NCBI GenBank assembly: GCA_030068075.1
Contig: CM057841.1
Location: forward strand, 4,772,565 to 4,836,564
Direction of reading: 5' to 3'
DNA from: Paguma larvata
Taxonomy: Eukaryota; Chordata; Mammalia; Carnivora; Viverridae
Length of the DNA stretch: 64,000 nucleotides
The position numbers and the translations under genes were made by a program. Below the pieces are notes generated by a model, which was given only the letters and a program-made list of their open reading frames with translations, had not been told where the DNA came from and did no database searches. Positions 34,347 to 46,720 of the stretch are shown one piece after another. The first letter of the stretch is position 1. The number at the start of each line of letters is the position of its first letter.

Positions 34347-37300
34347 CCTTCGCACATAAAATGACCTGAAATCAACCATTTGCCCAAAACCCTTGGATCA
34401 TTAGTGCACCTTAAATCAGCCATTCACACCAGAATCAACCATTCACCCCCAAAACGCCTCACACTTAAACTCACTGTAAATCAACCATTCATTCATCTGT
34501 CCCATCTTTAACGAACCCAACCTTTCATTTCATAAACTCATTAATGGTAAACCATTCACCCCCAAACCCTTTGCACATAAAAATCACCTTAATCAACCAT
34601 TCATCCCACAACCCTTCAAACTCACCTGAAATCAACCATTCGCCCCAAACCCTTCACTCATAAACTCATCCTAAATCAACCATGCACCCCCAAACCCTTC
34701 ACTGATAAACTCAAATCAACCATTTACCCCAAAAACCCTTCACCAATAAACTCACCTTAAATCAACCATCCACCCCAAACCTTTCGCCAGTAAACTCAGA
34801 GTAAATCAACCATTCACCCCACAATCCTTTGCTCATAAACTCACCGTAACCATTCACCCCAAAACCCTCCCTTAATAAAATCACCTGAAATCAACCATTC
34901 ATCCCAAAACCCTTCGCACATAAAGTGACCTGAAATCAACCATTCACCCCATAACCCTTGGCTCATATGCTCACCTTAATCAACCATCCACTCCAAACCC
35001 TTTCCCAGTAAACTCACCTTAAATCAACCATTCACCCCAAAACCTTTCGCACATAAACTCATCATAAATCAACCATTCATTCATCTGTCCTGTCATTCAC
35101 CCACTCAACCATTAATTTCATAAAATTAAAGTAAATCAACCATTCACCCCCAAACCCTTCACCAATAAACCCACCGTAAATCAACCATCACCCCAAAACC
35201 TAACACCAATAAACTCACTGTAAATCAACCATTCATTCATCTGTCCCATCTTTAATGAACCCAACCTATCATTTCATAAACTCATTAATGGTAAAACAAT
35301 TCACCCCCAAACCCTTTGCTCATAAAAATCACCTTAATCAGCCATTCAACCCCACAACCCTTCCCACATAAACTCATCGTAAATCAACCATTCATTCATC
35401 TGTCCCATCATTCACCCACCCAACCTTTCATTTCACAAAATTAAATCAACCATTCACCCCCAAACCCTTCACCAATAAACTCAGCGTACATCAACCATCA
35501 CCCCAAAATCCTTGGCCAGTAAACTCTCCTTAAATCAACTGTTTACCTGACAACCCTTTGCCTATAAAATCACCTGAAATCAACCATTCACCCCAAAACC
35601 CTTCACTAGTAAACTCACCTTAACCACTCACCCCAAATCCCTCAATAAAATGACCTAAAATCAACCATTCACCCCAAAACCCTTGGCTCATAAGCTCACC
35701 TTAATCAACCACTGACCACAGAACCCTTCACTAATAAATTCACTATGAGTCAGCCATTCACCCCAAAACCTTTCACTAATGAACTCACTGTAAATCAGCC
35801 ATTTGTCCCAAATCCTTTCACTCATAAACTCATCGTAAATCAATCATCACCCCCAAACCCTTTACCAATAAACTCACCATAAATGAACCATTAACCACCA
35901 AACCCTTCACCAGTAAACTCACCTTAAATCAACCATTCCTTCATCTGTCCCATCTTTAACCAACCCAACCCTTCATTTCATAAACTCATTAATGGTCAAC
36001 CAACCATTCACCCCAGACCCTTCACTCAGACTCTCCTTAAATCAACCATTCACCCCAAAACCCTTTGCTCATAAAAATCACCTTAATCAAAGGTGATTAA
36101 TCAAAGGTGATCAAAGGGAATCAAATCACCCCAAAACTGTTCGCGCATTAACTCACCTGAAATCAACCATTCACCCTCAAACCCTTCACTAATAATCTCA
36201 CCTTAAACCAACCATTCACCCCAAAAACCTTTGCCAGTAAACTCACCTTATATCAACCATTCACCCCACAATCCTTTGCTCATAAACTCACCTTAACCAT
36301 TCACCCCAAAACCCTCCCTTAATAAAATCACCTGAAATCAACCATTCCCCTCAAAACCCTTCGCACATAGAATGACCTGAAATCAACCATTCGCCCCAAA
36401 ACCCTTGGCTCATAAGTGCACCTTAAATCAACCATTCACCCCAGAATCAACCATTCACCTCCCCAAACTCTTTGTTCATAAGCTCACCTTAACCATTCAC
36501 CCCAAAACCCTTCGCTCGTATACTCACCTGAAATCAACCATTCATGCCAACATCCGTCACTAATAAACTCATTGTAAATCAGCCATTTGCCCCAAAACAC
36601 TTCATTCATAAACTCATCCTAAATCAATTCACCCCAGAACCCATCACACACTCACTGTAAATCTGTCTCGTCATTCACCCACCCAACCTCTCATTTCATA
36701 AAATCAGAATAAATCAACCATGCACCCCAAAACCCTTTGCCAGTAAACTCACCTTAAAACAACCATTCATTCATCTGTCCCATCTTTAACCAACCCTTCA
36801 TTTCATAAACTCATTAGTGGTAAACCAATCATTCACCCCAAACTCTTCACTCAAATGCTCCTTAAATCAACCATTCACCCCAAAACCCTTTGCTCATAAA
36901 AAACACCTTAATCAACCATTCACCCCAAAACCATTTGCCAAAAAACTCACTGTAACCATTCACCCCAGAACCCTTCGCACAAAAACTCACCGTAAATCTA
37001 ACTCGTCATTCACCCACACAACCTTTCATTTCATAAAATCATAATCAACTGTGCACCCCAAAACTCTTTGTCAGTAAACTCACCTTAAATCAACCATTCA
37101 CCCCCAAAACCCTTTGCCAGTAAACTCACCTTAAATCTACCACTCACCCCAAAACCCTTCCGTCATGAACTCACCATAAGTCATTCACCTCAAAACCCTT
37201 TGCTAAACTCACCTTAACCATTCACCTCAAAACCCTCCCTTAATAAAATCACCTGAAATCAGCCATTCACCCCAAAACCCTTCACTCATAAACTCACCTT

Positions 37301-38410
37301 AATCAACCATTTACCCCAAAACTGTTTGCTCATAAACTCACCTGAAATCAACCATTCACCCCAAAACTCTTCGCACTTAAACTCACTTAAATCAACCATT
37401 CGTTCATCTGTCCCATCTTTAACGAATCCAACCTATCATTTCATAAACCCATTAATGGTAACCAGCCATTCACCCCAAAACCCTTTGCTCATAAAAATCA
37501 CCTTAATCAACCATTCACCCCACAAACCTTCGCTCATAAACCCCCTTAAATCAACCATTCGGCCCAAAACCCTTCACTAATAAACTCACTGTAAATCAGC
37601 CATTCTCCCCAAAACCATTCGCTCATAAACTCATCCTAAATCAACCATTCACCCCAGGCAGGACCCACCGCACAAATACTCACCGTAAATCAACCCTTCA
37701 TTCATCTGCCCATCATTCACCCACCCAACTTTCATTTCATAAAATTAAAGTAAACCCCCAAACCCTTCACCAATAAACTCACCGCAAATAAACCATCACC
37801 TCAAAACCCTTCGCCAGTAAATTCACCGTAAATCAGCAATTCACCCCAAAGCCCTTCACTCATAAGCTCATCGTAAATCAACCATGCACCCCAAAACCCT
37901 TTGCCAATAAACTCACCTTAAATCAACTATTCATCCCAAAACCCTTCCCTCATGAACTCACCGCAAGTCAACCATTCACCCCAAAATCCTTTGCTCATAA
38001 ACTCACCTTAAGCATTCACCCCAAAACCCTCCCTTAATAAAATCACCTGAAACCATTTGCCACACAACCCTTCGCACATAAAATGACCTGAAATCAACCA
38101 TTTGCCCCAAACCTTTGGCTCATTAGTGCACCTTAAATCAGCCATTCACACGAGAATCAACTGTTCACCCCCAAAACCCTTTGTTCATAAGGTCACCTTA
38201 ATCAACCATTCACCCCAAAACCTTCGCCAGTAAACTCACCTAAAATCAACCATTCACCCCAAAACCCTTCACCAATAACCTCACCTTAAGTCAACCATTC
38301 ACCCCAAAACCCTTTGCTCATAAGCTCACCGTAAATCAACCATTCACCCCAAAACCTTGGTTCATAAACTCACTGTACATCAACCATTCATTCATCGGTC
38401 CCCTCAATCA
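34347..38410 (+). repeat. Minisatellite, 40-46-bp units, about 4 kb
   Basis: Tandem units close to AAATCAACCATTCACCCC followed by AAAACCCTTCGCTCATAAACTCACCTT, roughly 90 copies by length, diverged by point changes and small indels. Variant units are interspersed in a repeating order. The phrase ATTCATCTGTCCCATCTTTAA recurs near 34,491, 35,235, 35,939, 36,771 and 37,402. A second variant with CATTCACCCACCCAACC recurs near 35,091, 35,400, 36,670, 37,005 and 37,710. This suggests higher-order repeats of about 0.6-0.8 kb. There are no G's to speak of on the plus strand. Confidence 0.95.
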
Positions 38411-38735
38411 GGCACCCAACAGTCATTAGTCTGCTGATCTATCCACCCCATCCACCCGTCGCTCCCTCCGCCCGTCCGTGCATCTGCCTCACCTGTCTGC
38501 CCACTCATCCATCCACCCACCGCTCCTCGTATCCACTCACACTCCCACCTGCGCATTCACGCTTCCCTGTACCCACCTGCCCGTCTTATCCATCTGCTAA
38601 TTGTTGGCCATGGTCAGGGTTTGGTTCCTGTTCACCCGCCACGTGCCTACTCATCTCTGTCCATCTGCTTGTCCATTCACCCATGCACTCAACCATCCCT
38701 CCATCCGTCCACTAACCACTTCCCGGTTCTTAATC
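38411..38735 (+). repeat. Pyrimidine-rich (CCATCCACCC) degenerate array
   Basis: CATCCACCC, CGTCCGTGCATC, CATCCATCCACCCACC and similar words follow directly after the minisatellite and look like a second, more degenerate tandem region. Confidence 0.75.
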
Positions 38736-40529
38736 CAAATACCATGAGTGAAACTGAACAGATTTATCAAGCACATTCATTTAAACACTGAAATTTTTGG
38801 GGAGGAACATAAGATGTCAATATGTTAAATATTAACAGTGGTTCTTTTATTAATTAATTTATCTTATGCATTAGGAAAATCACATAACCACTCTCAGCAA
38901 CGCGAGGGTCCCATCTCCCAATCATAGGTCAGAGATCCAACTGAGGTTAGTTTAAGCCAGGAAAGCCATTAACTGACTCAAATTGAGGGGAGGGAGGAAA
39001 CCATGAAAGTACAGAAACAAGTACTGACGACAGCGGAATGGTTCTAAGGAAGACGTTAAATATGGGGGCTGAGAGGCTTATTCTAGAATATTCTGGAGAT
39101 AGGAAAACAACAGACCTCAGGTTTTAGGGGAGACTAAAAATTTACAGAGCAGGGAAGGAAACAGCGTATTTTCGTCCCACCAGGCAGAGGGAACAGCATT
39201 TGCAAAGGCGTAGAGGCATGATGTAGCATGGTCTGTTTGGTGGTACATTGGACTTCAGGGGAGAGAAGTGGCAGATGTGGGTGAAAATTTGGCTGGAATG
39301 AGATCATTCATTCCACAACTGTTTATTGAGCACATACTATGTGCCAGGCAGTATTCAAGACTCTGAGGTACAGCAGTGGATCAGACAGAAATGGCACCTC
39401 CTTTCATTGGGCTTACAGTCACCAAGGTAGACAGACAACAAGCAAATTAAGTAGCTAAGTTACAAATCATGCTGGATGGTAATAAGTGCTATGGAGAAAA
39501 ATAAGGCAGGAAGGGGGTTCAGGAGTACAGGGTGGGGTAGGGGTTGCCATTTTAAGAAGGTGTCCAGGGAAGTCCCCACTGAAAGGGAGATGTTGGAGTA
39601 AAGGCACGAAGGAGGTGGGAGAGGACTGGCAGGTGTCCAGTGGGAAGAGGTTCTAGGCAGAGGGGCACAGCAAGTGCAAAGGCCCTGGGGTAAGAGCGTG
39701 CCCAACACACGTGAGGAACAGCAACAGGGGTCAGCTGGCTGGAGAAGAGCGGGAGCGGGTAGGAGGAGACCAAGTCCTGGATGCGGTGTCTGCCGACCAT
39801 GGTAAGAACTCGGTGTTTACTCCAAGTTGAGTGAGAGCCGTAGGCGAGCTCTGCACAGAGGAGGGAACTGTTCCCAACTTAACGTTTTAACGGACGGACC
39901 CCTCTTGCTGCCCCGGGGTTGGGTGTGCCTTACAGGCAGCGGGGAGCCATTCCCGGGATTCGCAGATACACAGAAGCCCCGCTGGTAGGCCCTGTGGAAG
40001 GAAGGGGGTTGGATGAGGTGGAGGGACAGTCGGGAATCTCCAGGTAGGAGCCGAAAGGCGGGAGAAGGAAACATACGGGAGCGGCCCTTCGCCTCGTGCG
40101 CATTATGGGCCTGACCTGACGCGTAGCGCTTCTCAACTAGCTCGTCTGTTCACCACCCTTCAGGATCTCTCACTGTTAACTCTCAAGCCCTGTGGGTAGT
40201 CAGTGGGGCTCCCCTCCCTTAAGATACGGAGCCAACCAGAGGGCACTGCGTGAGGGCAGGGGAGGTGCCTGGAGCCTCTGCGGTAACGTTTCGTTCATTC
40301 GTCCCCTGAGCCGTGACTCGTTTGCTGCCTCTGATGGAGCATATGGTGGGGGCACCTCCCGCTGGCAGGCTGTGGGGCCTACCCCACTGAGCCTCCTGCA
40401 TGGACACAGTCTCCCTCCTGTTGGCGGCCCCCTTCCAAAAAAACAAAGAGGGTCAGGCCATGGGGATCATAGACCATTAATAACAACAACCAGGCTCCAC
40501 AGCCCACGCCATGCAGCTTCCTCAATTTG
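38736..40529. other. Intronic stretch with L2 remnants
   Basis: L2 3'-end phrases at about 39,310-39,430 (GAGCACATACTATGTGCCAGG) and reverse L2 at 39,590-39,720 (CAGCAAGTGCAAAGGCCCTGG). The rest is unassigned. No exon is recognised. Confidence 0.5.
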
Positions 40530-40737
40530 TTTGATAATTTTTTTTAAACATTTTTTCATTTTTGAGAGACAGAGCAGGGGAGGGGCAGAGAGAGAGAGGG
40601 AGACACAGAATCCTAAGCAAGCTCCAGGCTCGGAGCTGTCAGCACAGAGCCTGAGGTGGGGCTTGAACCCACGAACCGTGAGATCACGACCTGAGCCAAA
40701 GTAGGACGTTTAACCGACTGAGCCACCCAGGCGTCCT
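40530..40737 (-). repeat. CAN-SINE (feline type)
   Basis: Flanks TTTGTTTGATAAT / TTTATTCGATAAT, GAGATCACGACCTGAGCC and ACTGAGCCACCCAGGCGTCC. Confidence 0.95.
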
Positions 40738-40754
40738 TTATTCGATAATCTTTT

Positions 40755-40895
40755 AGCAGTTTCTTGAGATAGGATCTGTTATGGTCCCGTTTTAAATATG
40801 GGGAAACTAAGGCACAGAGAAGTTAAGCAACTTTCCCTAGGCCACTCAGCTTGTAAATGATAGAGCTGGGATTTGAATCCAGCAGGTCTCTTGAC
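40755..40895 (-). repeat. MIR element
   Basis: GGGAAACTAAGGCACAGAGAAG, GCAACTTTCCCTAGGCCAC and GCTGGGATTTGAATCCAGC are a reverse MIR. Confidence 0.88.
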
Positions 40896-41523
40896 CATTA
40901 AGGGGCCCCACCTGTCCGAGGGAGAACGGGGGATAAGGATTAAGTGCCTGTGCCCGGCCCACGAATCAGATGTCACTCCGCCTCTCGGGGGGGCGGGGGG
41001 GTGACTGAAGGAGGGGAAGGAAGGAGAAGAGTTACTTTCCTGATATTTCCAAGAGGGCAGAAGCCCCCCCCTCTGTGGCCCCGCAGGAAGGTAGGGAGGA
41101 GAAGATGGCCCCATCACTCCGTCCTGTAAGATGCGAGCACTTGTCACAAAGGCAAACGTTGTCTAAGTGGGGAAGGGGAGGGGGAAATGCCAACACGCAG
41201 AAATAACTCCCAGCGGGTCCAGTCTGCCGTCCTGACAGAACTTGTCTACACCGTCCGAAGTCGAAACAGCGTCAGCTTCGAGAGGGGTCAGGCGGGGGAG
41301 GGGGAGCGTGAGGGGGAGGACTTTGGGGCACAGAGAATGATGTGCTGCTTGTTCCGGGAGCTGGTGACACAGGCCACTCGCCTTCTGAAGACTGTCAGGC
41401 TGTACCGTTGGAACGTGTGCACTTTTCTCTTTGCACATTGTACTTCGACAGAATGGTTTTTATGTTTTTTAAAAGTTGCCATGTATCTCGATAGACATTT
41501 TCCCCCTTAGAAGCTGAGACTGG
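40896..41523. other. Intronic stretch, no gene seen
   Basis: GC-rich, with G runs at 40,987-41,003. Short frames only, no family recognised. Confidence 0.4.
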
Positions 41524-41734
41524 GGGCGCCTGGGTGGCTCAGTTGGTTAAGTGTCCGACTTCGGCTCAAGTAATGATCTCACAGTTTGTGAGTTCGAGCC
41601 CCACGTCGGGCTCTGTGCTGACAGCTCAGGGCCTGGAGCCTCATTCAGATTCTGTGTCTCCCTCTCTGTCTGCCCTTCCCCTGCTCATGCTCTGTCTCTC
41701 TCAAAAATAAATAAAAAAATTAAAAAACAAAGAG
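41524..41734 (+). repeat. CAN-SINE, left of a tandem pair
   Basis: GGGCGCCTGGGTGGCTCAG head to a tail of AAAAATAAATAAAAAAATT. Its left flank AGAAGCTGAGACTG pairs with AGAAGCCAAGACTG after the second SINE. Confidence 0.96.
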
Positions 41735-41944
41735 GGGCACCTGGGTGGCTCAGTAGGTTAAGCGTCTGACTTCAGCTCAGGTCGTGATCTCACGGTTCGT
41801 GGGTTCGAGCCCCGCGTCAGGCTCTGTGCTGACAGCTCAGAGCCTGGAGCCTGCCTCGGATTCTGTGTCTCCCTCTCTCTCTGCCCCACCCCTGGAAGCA
41901 CTCTGTCTCTCTCTCAAAAATAAACATTTATAAAAAAAAAAAAG
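41735..41944 (+). repeat. CAN-SINE, right of a tandem pair
   Basis: GGGGCACCTGGGTGGCTCAG head directly at the tail of the first. The outer target duplication encloses both, so this copy inserted into the tail of the first or arose with it. Confidence 0.96.
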
Positions 41945-42782
41945 AAGCCAAGACTGAATTGGGATTTTGTGCAAGGATTCCTAGAGGGAGCATGCTCTCG
42001 GGAGGAACCTGTAGGTGGTGGAAGAAGCTGGAAAGAACGAGGGGGAGGGAGGCAAACGTATGGGTTTGATTGGGGGGCCAGCCTGGGCCGCCAGGAGCTC
42101 GGGAGCGTAAATAGTCCTCGTGCTCCCCGAGCCAGCAGGGAGTCTGTTACCCCCCCCCCCATGCCTGGGGCGCACGCCTGTCGGGGTGAGTGTAACCGCC
42201 TGGGTCATTCTCTAGGGAGGTGGGTCCCATTAGCCAAGGGCATTTCTCAGAAAGCGCAACCATGAACCTGAGCGATAAAGCAGAAAGCTAGCAGCCCACA
42301 CGCACGGCGGCGGGCGGAGACACGAAAGGAGGCGGGGGGAGCACCGCTGGGCCCGCTGGCGCGGGGTGCGCGTGTGAGGTTCTGCACTTCAGGTGCCCTG
42401 TAGTTCCTACGCTTTCTTACCTTCATGCTCCGCTTAAAAAGTCCTAAGTACTTCCGACAAAATGCACACATCGGGGGGTGTGTACACATACACATGCCCG
42501 TGTGACACCCCAATGAGCACTGCCATTGTCCTCGGAGATTCCCTCACTTCCTGTCTCACCTCTCTCTCCCCCCCACCCTGAGGCGACCACAGTTCCGATT
42601 TTGGCTCATACAGACTAGTTCTGCCTGTTGTAAGCTTCGTATAGAGTCCCACAGGAAATCACATATGTTTCTTAGAACCCAAAAAAGAGATTATAGCAAA
42701 ACACTTACCCTACCATTTGGTGTTTTCATAATAAATAGTCTAGATAGCTTCCCATAATGATACATACTGATCACCTTTGTCC
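41945..42782. other. Intronic stretch with L1-like remnant
   Basis: GC-rich 42,290-42,375, then L1-like text at 42,440-42,690 (CATCGGGGGGTGTGTACAC, CCACCCTGAGGCGACCACAG, ATAGAGTCCCACAGGAAATC). No exon is recognised. Confidence 0.45.
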
Positions 42783-42976
42783 TTTTTTATTTTTTATGTT
42801 TGTTTATTTTTGAGAAGGGGCAGGAAGGGGCAGAGACAGCGGGAGACACAGAATCTGAAGCAGCTCCAGACTCCGAGCTGTCAGCACAGAGCCCAGTGCG
42901 GGGCTCGAACTCATGAACTATGAGATCATGACCTGAGCTGAAGTCAGATGCTTAACTGAGCCACCCGGGCGCCCTT
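42783..42976 (-). repeat. CAN-SINE (feline type)
   Basis: TTTTTATGTTTGTTTATTTTTG, TGAGATCATGACCTGAGCTG and CTGAGCCACCCGGGCGCCC. Confidence 0.94.
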
Positions 42977-44269
42977 GTTCTTTCTCAGATTTACTTTTTG
43001 CAGCAGCTCTGTCGTGACCATTTCCTAAACCAATGAATGATCGCGTTGTCGTCGTTGCTGCCACAGGAGACACCTATTTGTCCAGCTGTCGTGTTCTGTA
43101 GCACGAATTATGAGGGACTTCATTAAACCCGCGTTCTCGGGGCCTGTCCGAGATCCGCAGAATCGGAAAATCCGAGGTTGGGGCCCAGTTATTCGAAAAA
43201 GGCACCCAAGTTTTTCCGCTTCTTTGCCAGGCTTGGGAGCTGCGTCTGTGGTTTCTTCTCTCCGGGTTGTCGGGGGAGCTTTGGAAGGAGGTGGCATCCG
43301 GCAGGGGACAGCAGGCTAGGGAAGAATGAGTCCTTTCCCGCGGATTAGAGACCTGAGTTCCAGCGAGGATTTATAACATGCCTTAACATTTCATAGTATA
43401 TGCAGTTTCTCTTTTTTCAGATTTTTTTTCATGTCACCACTGCCTAGCTTTCCAGATAACTCATTATATCCATTCCCCAAACTTCCCTGATATTTTAATG
43501 GCAGTTGCACTAAACCCATCACTTATTTGGAGAAGAATGGTCACCATTAGCCGTTTGTCTTCCCATCCGTCCTCATGGTATGTCCTTCCATTCACGTGTT
43601 AGTCTGACAGGTATTTATAGACCAGCGTGTCAGGCACTGTTCCAGGCACTGTTCCAGGCACCGGGGATCGAGTCATAAGCAAACTCAAGTCTTTGCCCTT
43701 CCAGGGCGTGGAGCGGAAGAGAGCTGGGCAAGGGGGCGGGGAGTTCTGCGGTTTTCTGTGGGAAGGTATTGGGCTGTGCGGTTCTAAACACAGTGAGGGG
43801 AGAGGCGTTCTAGAAGGAGGGGTGGAAACTGAGTGATGGCACGTGTGACCGGGAAAGCCTCGCGGATACTTGGGGAGAAAGCATTTCAGGAAGAAGAAAC
43901 CGCAGCCGCAAAGGCGTGCAGGCAGAGAGGGTGGGGAAGGACGAGTGGCGCGACTTCGACTCTGGGGCCGCCCCGTGGAGAAGAAAGTGGGGTCAGGGTA
44001 GCCTCGGGATAAGAGTGATGCTGGCTGGGACCAGGGTGGAAGCAGTCCGCTTCTGGGTGGATTCTGGAGGCAAAGCCAAGAGCACTTGTTGAGGGCTCGA
44101 ATGTGGTGGTGGGGGAGGGGGGGAAGAAGCCTCAAGGACCCCACGGTCAGGGCCCAGAAGGAGAGAGATGGAGACGCTGCATGAGGAGATTTGTTTTGGG
44201 GTCGGGGGAGGGATATTAGGGTGTCTGGGAGATGTAAAGTTTAACATGTGCATTAGGTACCCAAATGGA
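42977..44269. other. Intronic stretch with tandem triplet phrase
   Basis: A CAGGCACTGTTC word is repeated in tandem at 43,630-43,662, within an L2-like 3' end. Otherwise mixed unique sequence. No exon is recognised. Confidence 0.4.
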
Positions 44270-44467
44270 GGGGCACCCGGGTGGCTCAGTCGGTTAAGCG
44301 TCTGACTTTGACTCAAGTCCTGATCTCACAGCTAGTGAGTTCGAGCCCCACGTTGGCTCCCTGCCGTCAGCCTGTTAGCACAGAGCCCACTTCGGATCCT
44401 CCGTCCCCCTCTCGCTGACCCTCCCCTGCTTGCGCTCTCCCCAAAATAACTATTAAAAAAAGAAAAA
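44270..44467 (+). repeat. CAN-SINE (feline type)
   Basis: GGGGCACCCGGGTGGCTCAG head and an AAAATAACTATTAAAAAAAG tail. Confidence 0.94.
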
Positions 44468-44540
44468 GATATTCAGGTGGAGATGCCAAATAGATGGCGA
44501 GATTTAGAAGTTAGGAATTTAGGCGACAGGTTGGGTCGAG

Positions 44541-44542
<2 letters not shown>

Positions 44543-44576
<34 letters not shown>
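44543..44576 (+). repeat. (CA)n microsatellite
   Basis: About 16 uninterrupted CA units. Confidence 0.97.
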
Positions 44577-44578
<2 letters not shown>

Positions 44579-44755
44579 GAAGTCACTGGTGTACAGATGG
44601 CATTTAACAGAGACTTTATATGTCATCTTGAAAGTTTTCATCCCATGTGCCGTGTTCTCATCTTTCCTCTGATAGAGCGTAGGCGTGTTACTTATTTTTG
44701 TCTATTTCTATCTGGTCACTTCATGGTACGGTTGTGAATCCAGCTTTTCAGTTAA

Positions 44756-44974
<219 letters not shown>

Positions 44975-45068
44975 CTGTAACGGTGGCTGTCGTTTTGAAA
45001 GAAATGACCTGTTTCTTGTTAAGGAAATGTCTTGGTTAAAAATCAGGAATAGGTATTGAATAGTAGCA

Positions 45069-45074
45069 AATAAA
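45069..45074 (+). terminator. SMIM17: SMIM17 polyadenylation signal AATAAA
   Basis: First canonical AATAAA downstream of the stop, about 95 bases after it, in GCAAATAAATGCC. A longer 3' UTR using AATAAA near 46,612 is possible. Confidence 0.6.
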
Positions 45075-45099
45075 TGCCTTTTAAACATCCATCAAGATG

Positions 45100-46720
45100 A
45101 TTTTTTCTTGTATATAACCTTTTGGTATGAGGTTTTGCATTACTGTATTTCATTGAACTTGAGACACATCATTGATTGTAAAACACATATTACTTTATAT
45201 GCCACTGAGAAAGAAAAAACATGCTACTTAATTGTACGATGCCACCAACTGGAAGGTGTACCCTGGCTTCAGAGACGATGAAAAAATGTGCAATTTAGGA
45301 TGGATGAAATCTGGCAGATTTCTGTCAAATCCTCTTTGTGTTCTCCGGGTTGTGGTACACTAGCCTTTTCAGACGCTGAATTCTATTTCTTGATATTTTA
45401 TGTATTATGTATGATTCTTCCCTCTCTCTTCACACGTCAGATCGGTGCTATCTTTGTCACGTTTTGGTAACACAGCTGGGCTCGCATCGGAGGACGGCGC
45501 CTTTATTGTCTTCTAAGCCTTAGAATAGCTTCCGCAGCTTAAGAAGTATCACCTCCGTGGCATTTTGAAGGAATTCACTAGTAAGGCAACCGCGGCCTAG
45601 AGCTCTGGAGAGGCAGTTTCAGCTGAATTCTTGGGCGGCTTTCTCAGTTTTTTCTCATGTTATCGGTCAATACTTTTTATTTCATTAATTTTGATGATTT
45701 ATAGCATTTTTTATGCCCTAGAAAATTCTCCATTTCATTCAACTTTTCAGATTATTAGCTTAATTATGAATACTATTCTATAATTAAATGAAAATCTTTT
45801 TATTTTCTTTCCCCTTCCTTCCTTTCAACTTCTGCATGTGGTTTACCCATTATCAGATTTGTCAAAGTTTTATCTAGTTCACTATTGCTTTTCCAGAGAG
45901 CGAGCCTTAGGAGCTCCTTACACCCACGTTTCTCTAGTTTGTTTTCCATGAATACGTACTGGGTTCAGTTTTTAGTTCTATTTGTCGGTTTTTATGTTGA
46001 ATAAATTCATTTATAATTTTTTTACAAAATTATTTGCTAAAATAGTATACTTAATAATAAATATACTTCTGATGATAGCCTTGGCCACGTTTTAATTTGG
46101 TAATTTGTGTTCTCGTTCGTTGTTGTCTACATGTTATATTGTAGTGTTTCTCAAGAGCGCTTTGAAACTCAGTGATCAGGTGTACTTAACAATAGTTTTG
46201 TCGATTTGTAGCACTGCGAACAAAGAATGTGGCCTCCAATATGTCTGCTTTTAAAAGCTTTTACTGTGGCCTACAACGTGTCCAGTGTTTGCGTATGTTT
46301 CATCTACATTTAAGACAGATCTGTATTTTCAGTCTGTAGAATTCAGAACTTCACATCTGCTAACTGACTCTTACCAATTCTATTGCTTAGATTCGTGTGT
46401 TATTTAATTTTGGCTCACCTTATGTCAAAACCCAATAAGGTTATGTGAAAATCTGTTCGTATGACTCCGTCAGTATATTTTTATAAACTTTGCTCTATGT
46501 CTTCAGCCACTGTATAATTTGCTGCATATATGGTACAGCACTGTTATGTCTTTGCCAATTAAATAATATACGTACAAGACCAAGCACAATGCCAGGCAAT
46601 AGTAGCCATGCAATAAACGTTAGTTTAAACTTGATTCTGAATCCTTTGTGAAATATAAAATGATTGTCTTTAAACCAATTTAAAAAATCGCTGGGCTTAA
46701 ATTTTACCTTGCCCATTAGT
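45100..46720. other. AT-rich intergenic stretch, L1-like in part
   Basis: 45,640-46,430 reads like a decayed antisense L1 (TTTATCTAGTTCACTATTGC, ATTTGTCAAAGTTTTATC). The rest is unassigned. No gene is recognised. Confidence 0.4.

Noticed and set aside
34347..38410. A CRISPR-like repeat-spacer array
   Set aside because: The whole unit repeats with drift and there are no constant repeats with unique spacers. The context is mammalian intron.
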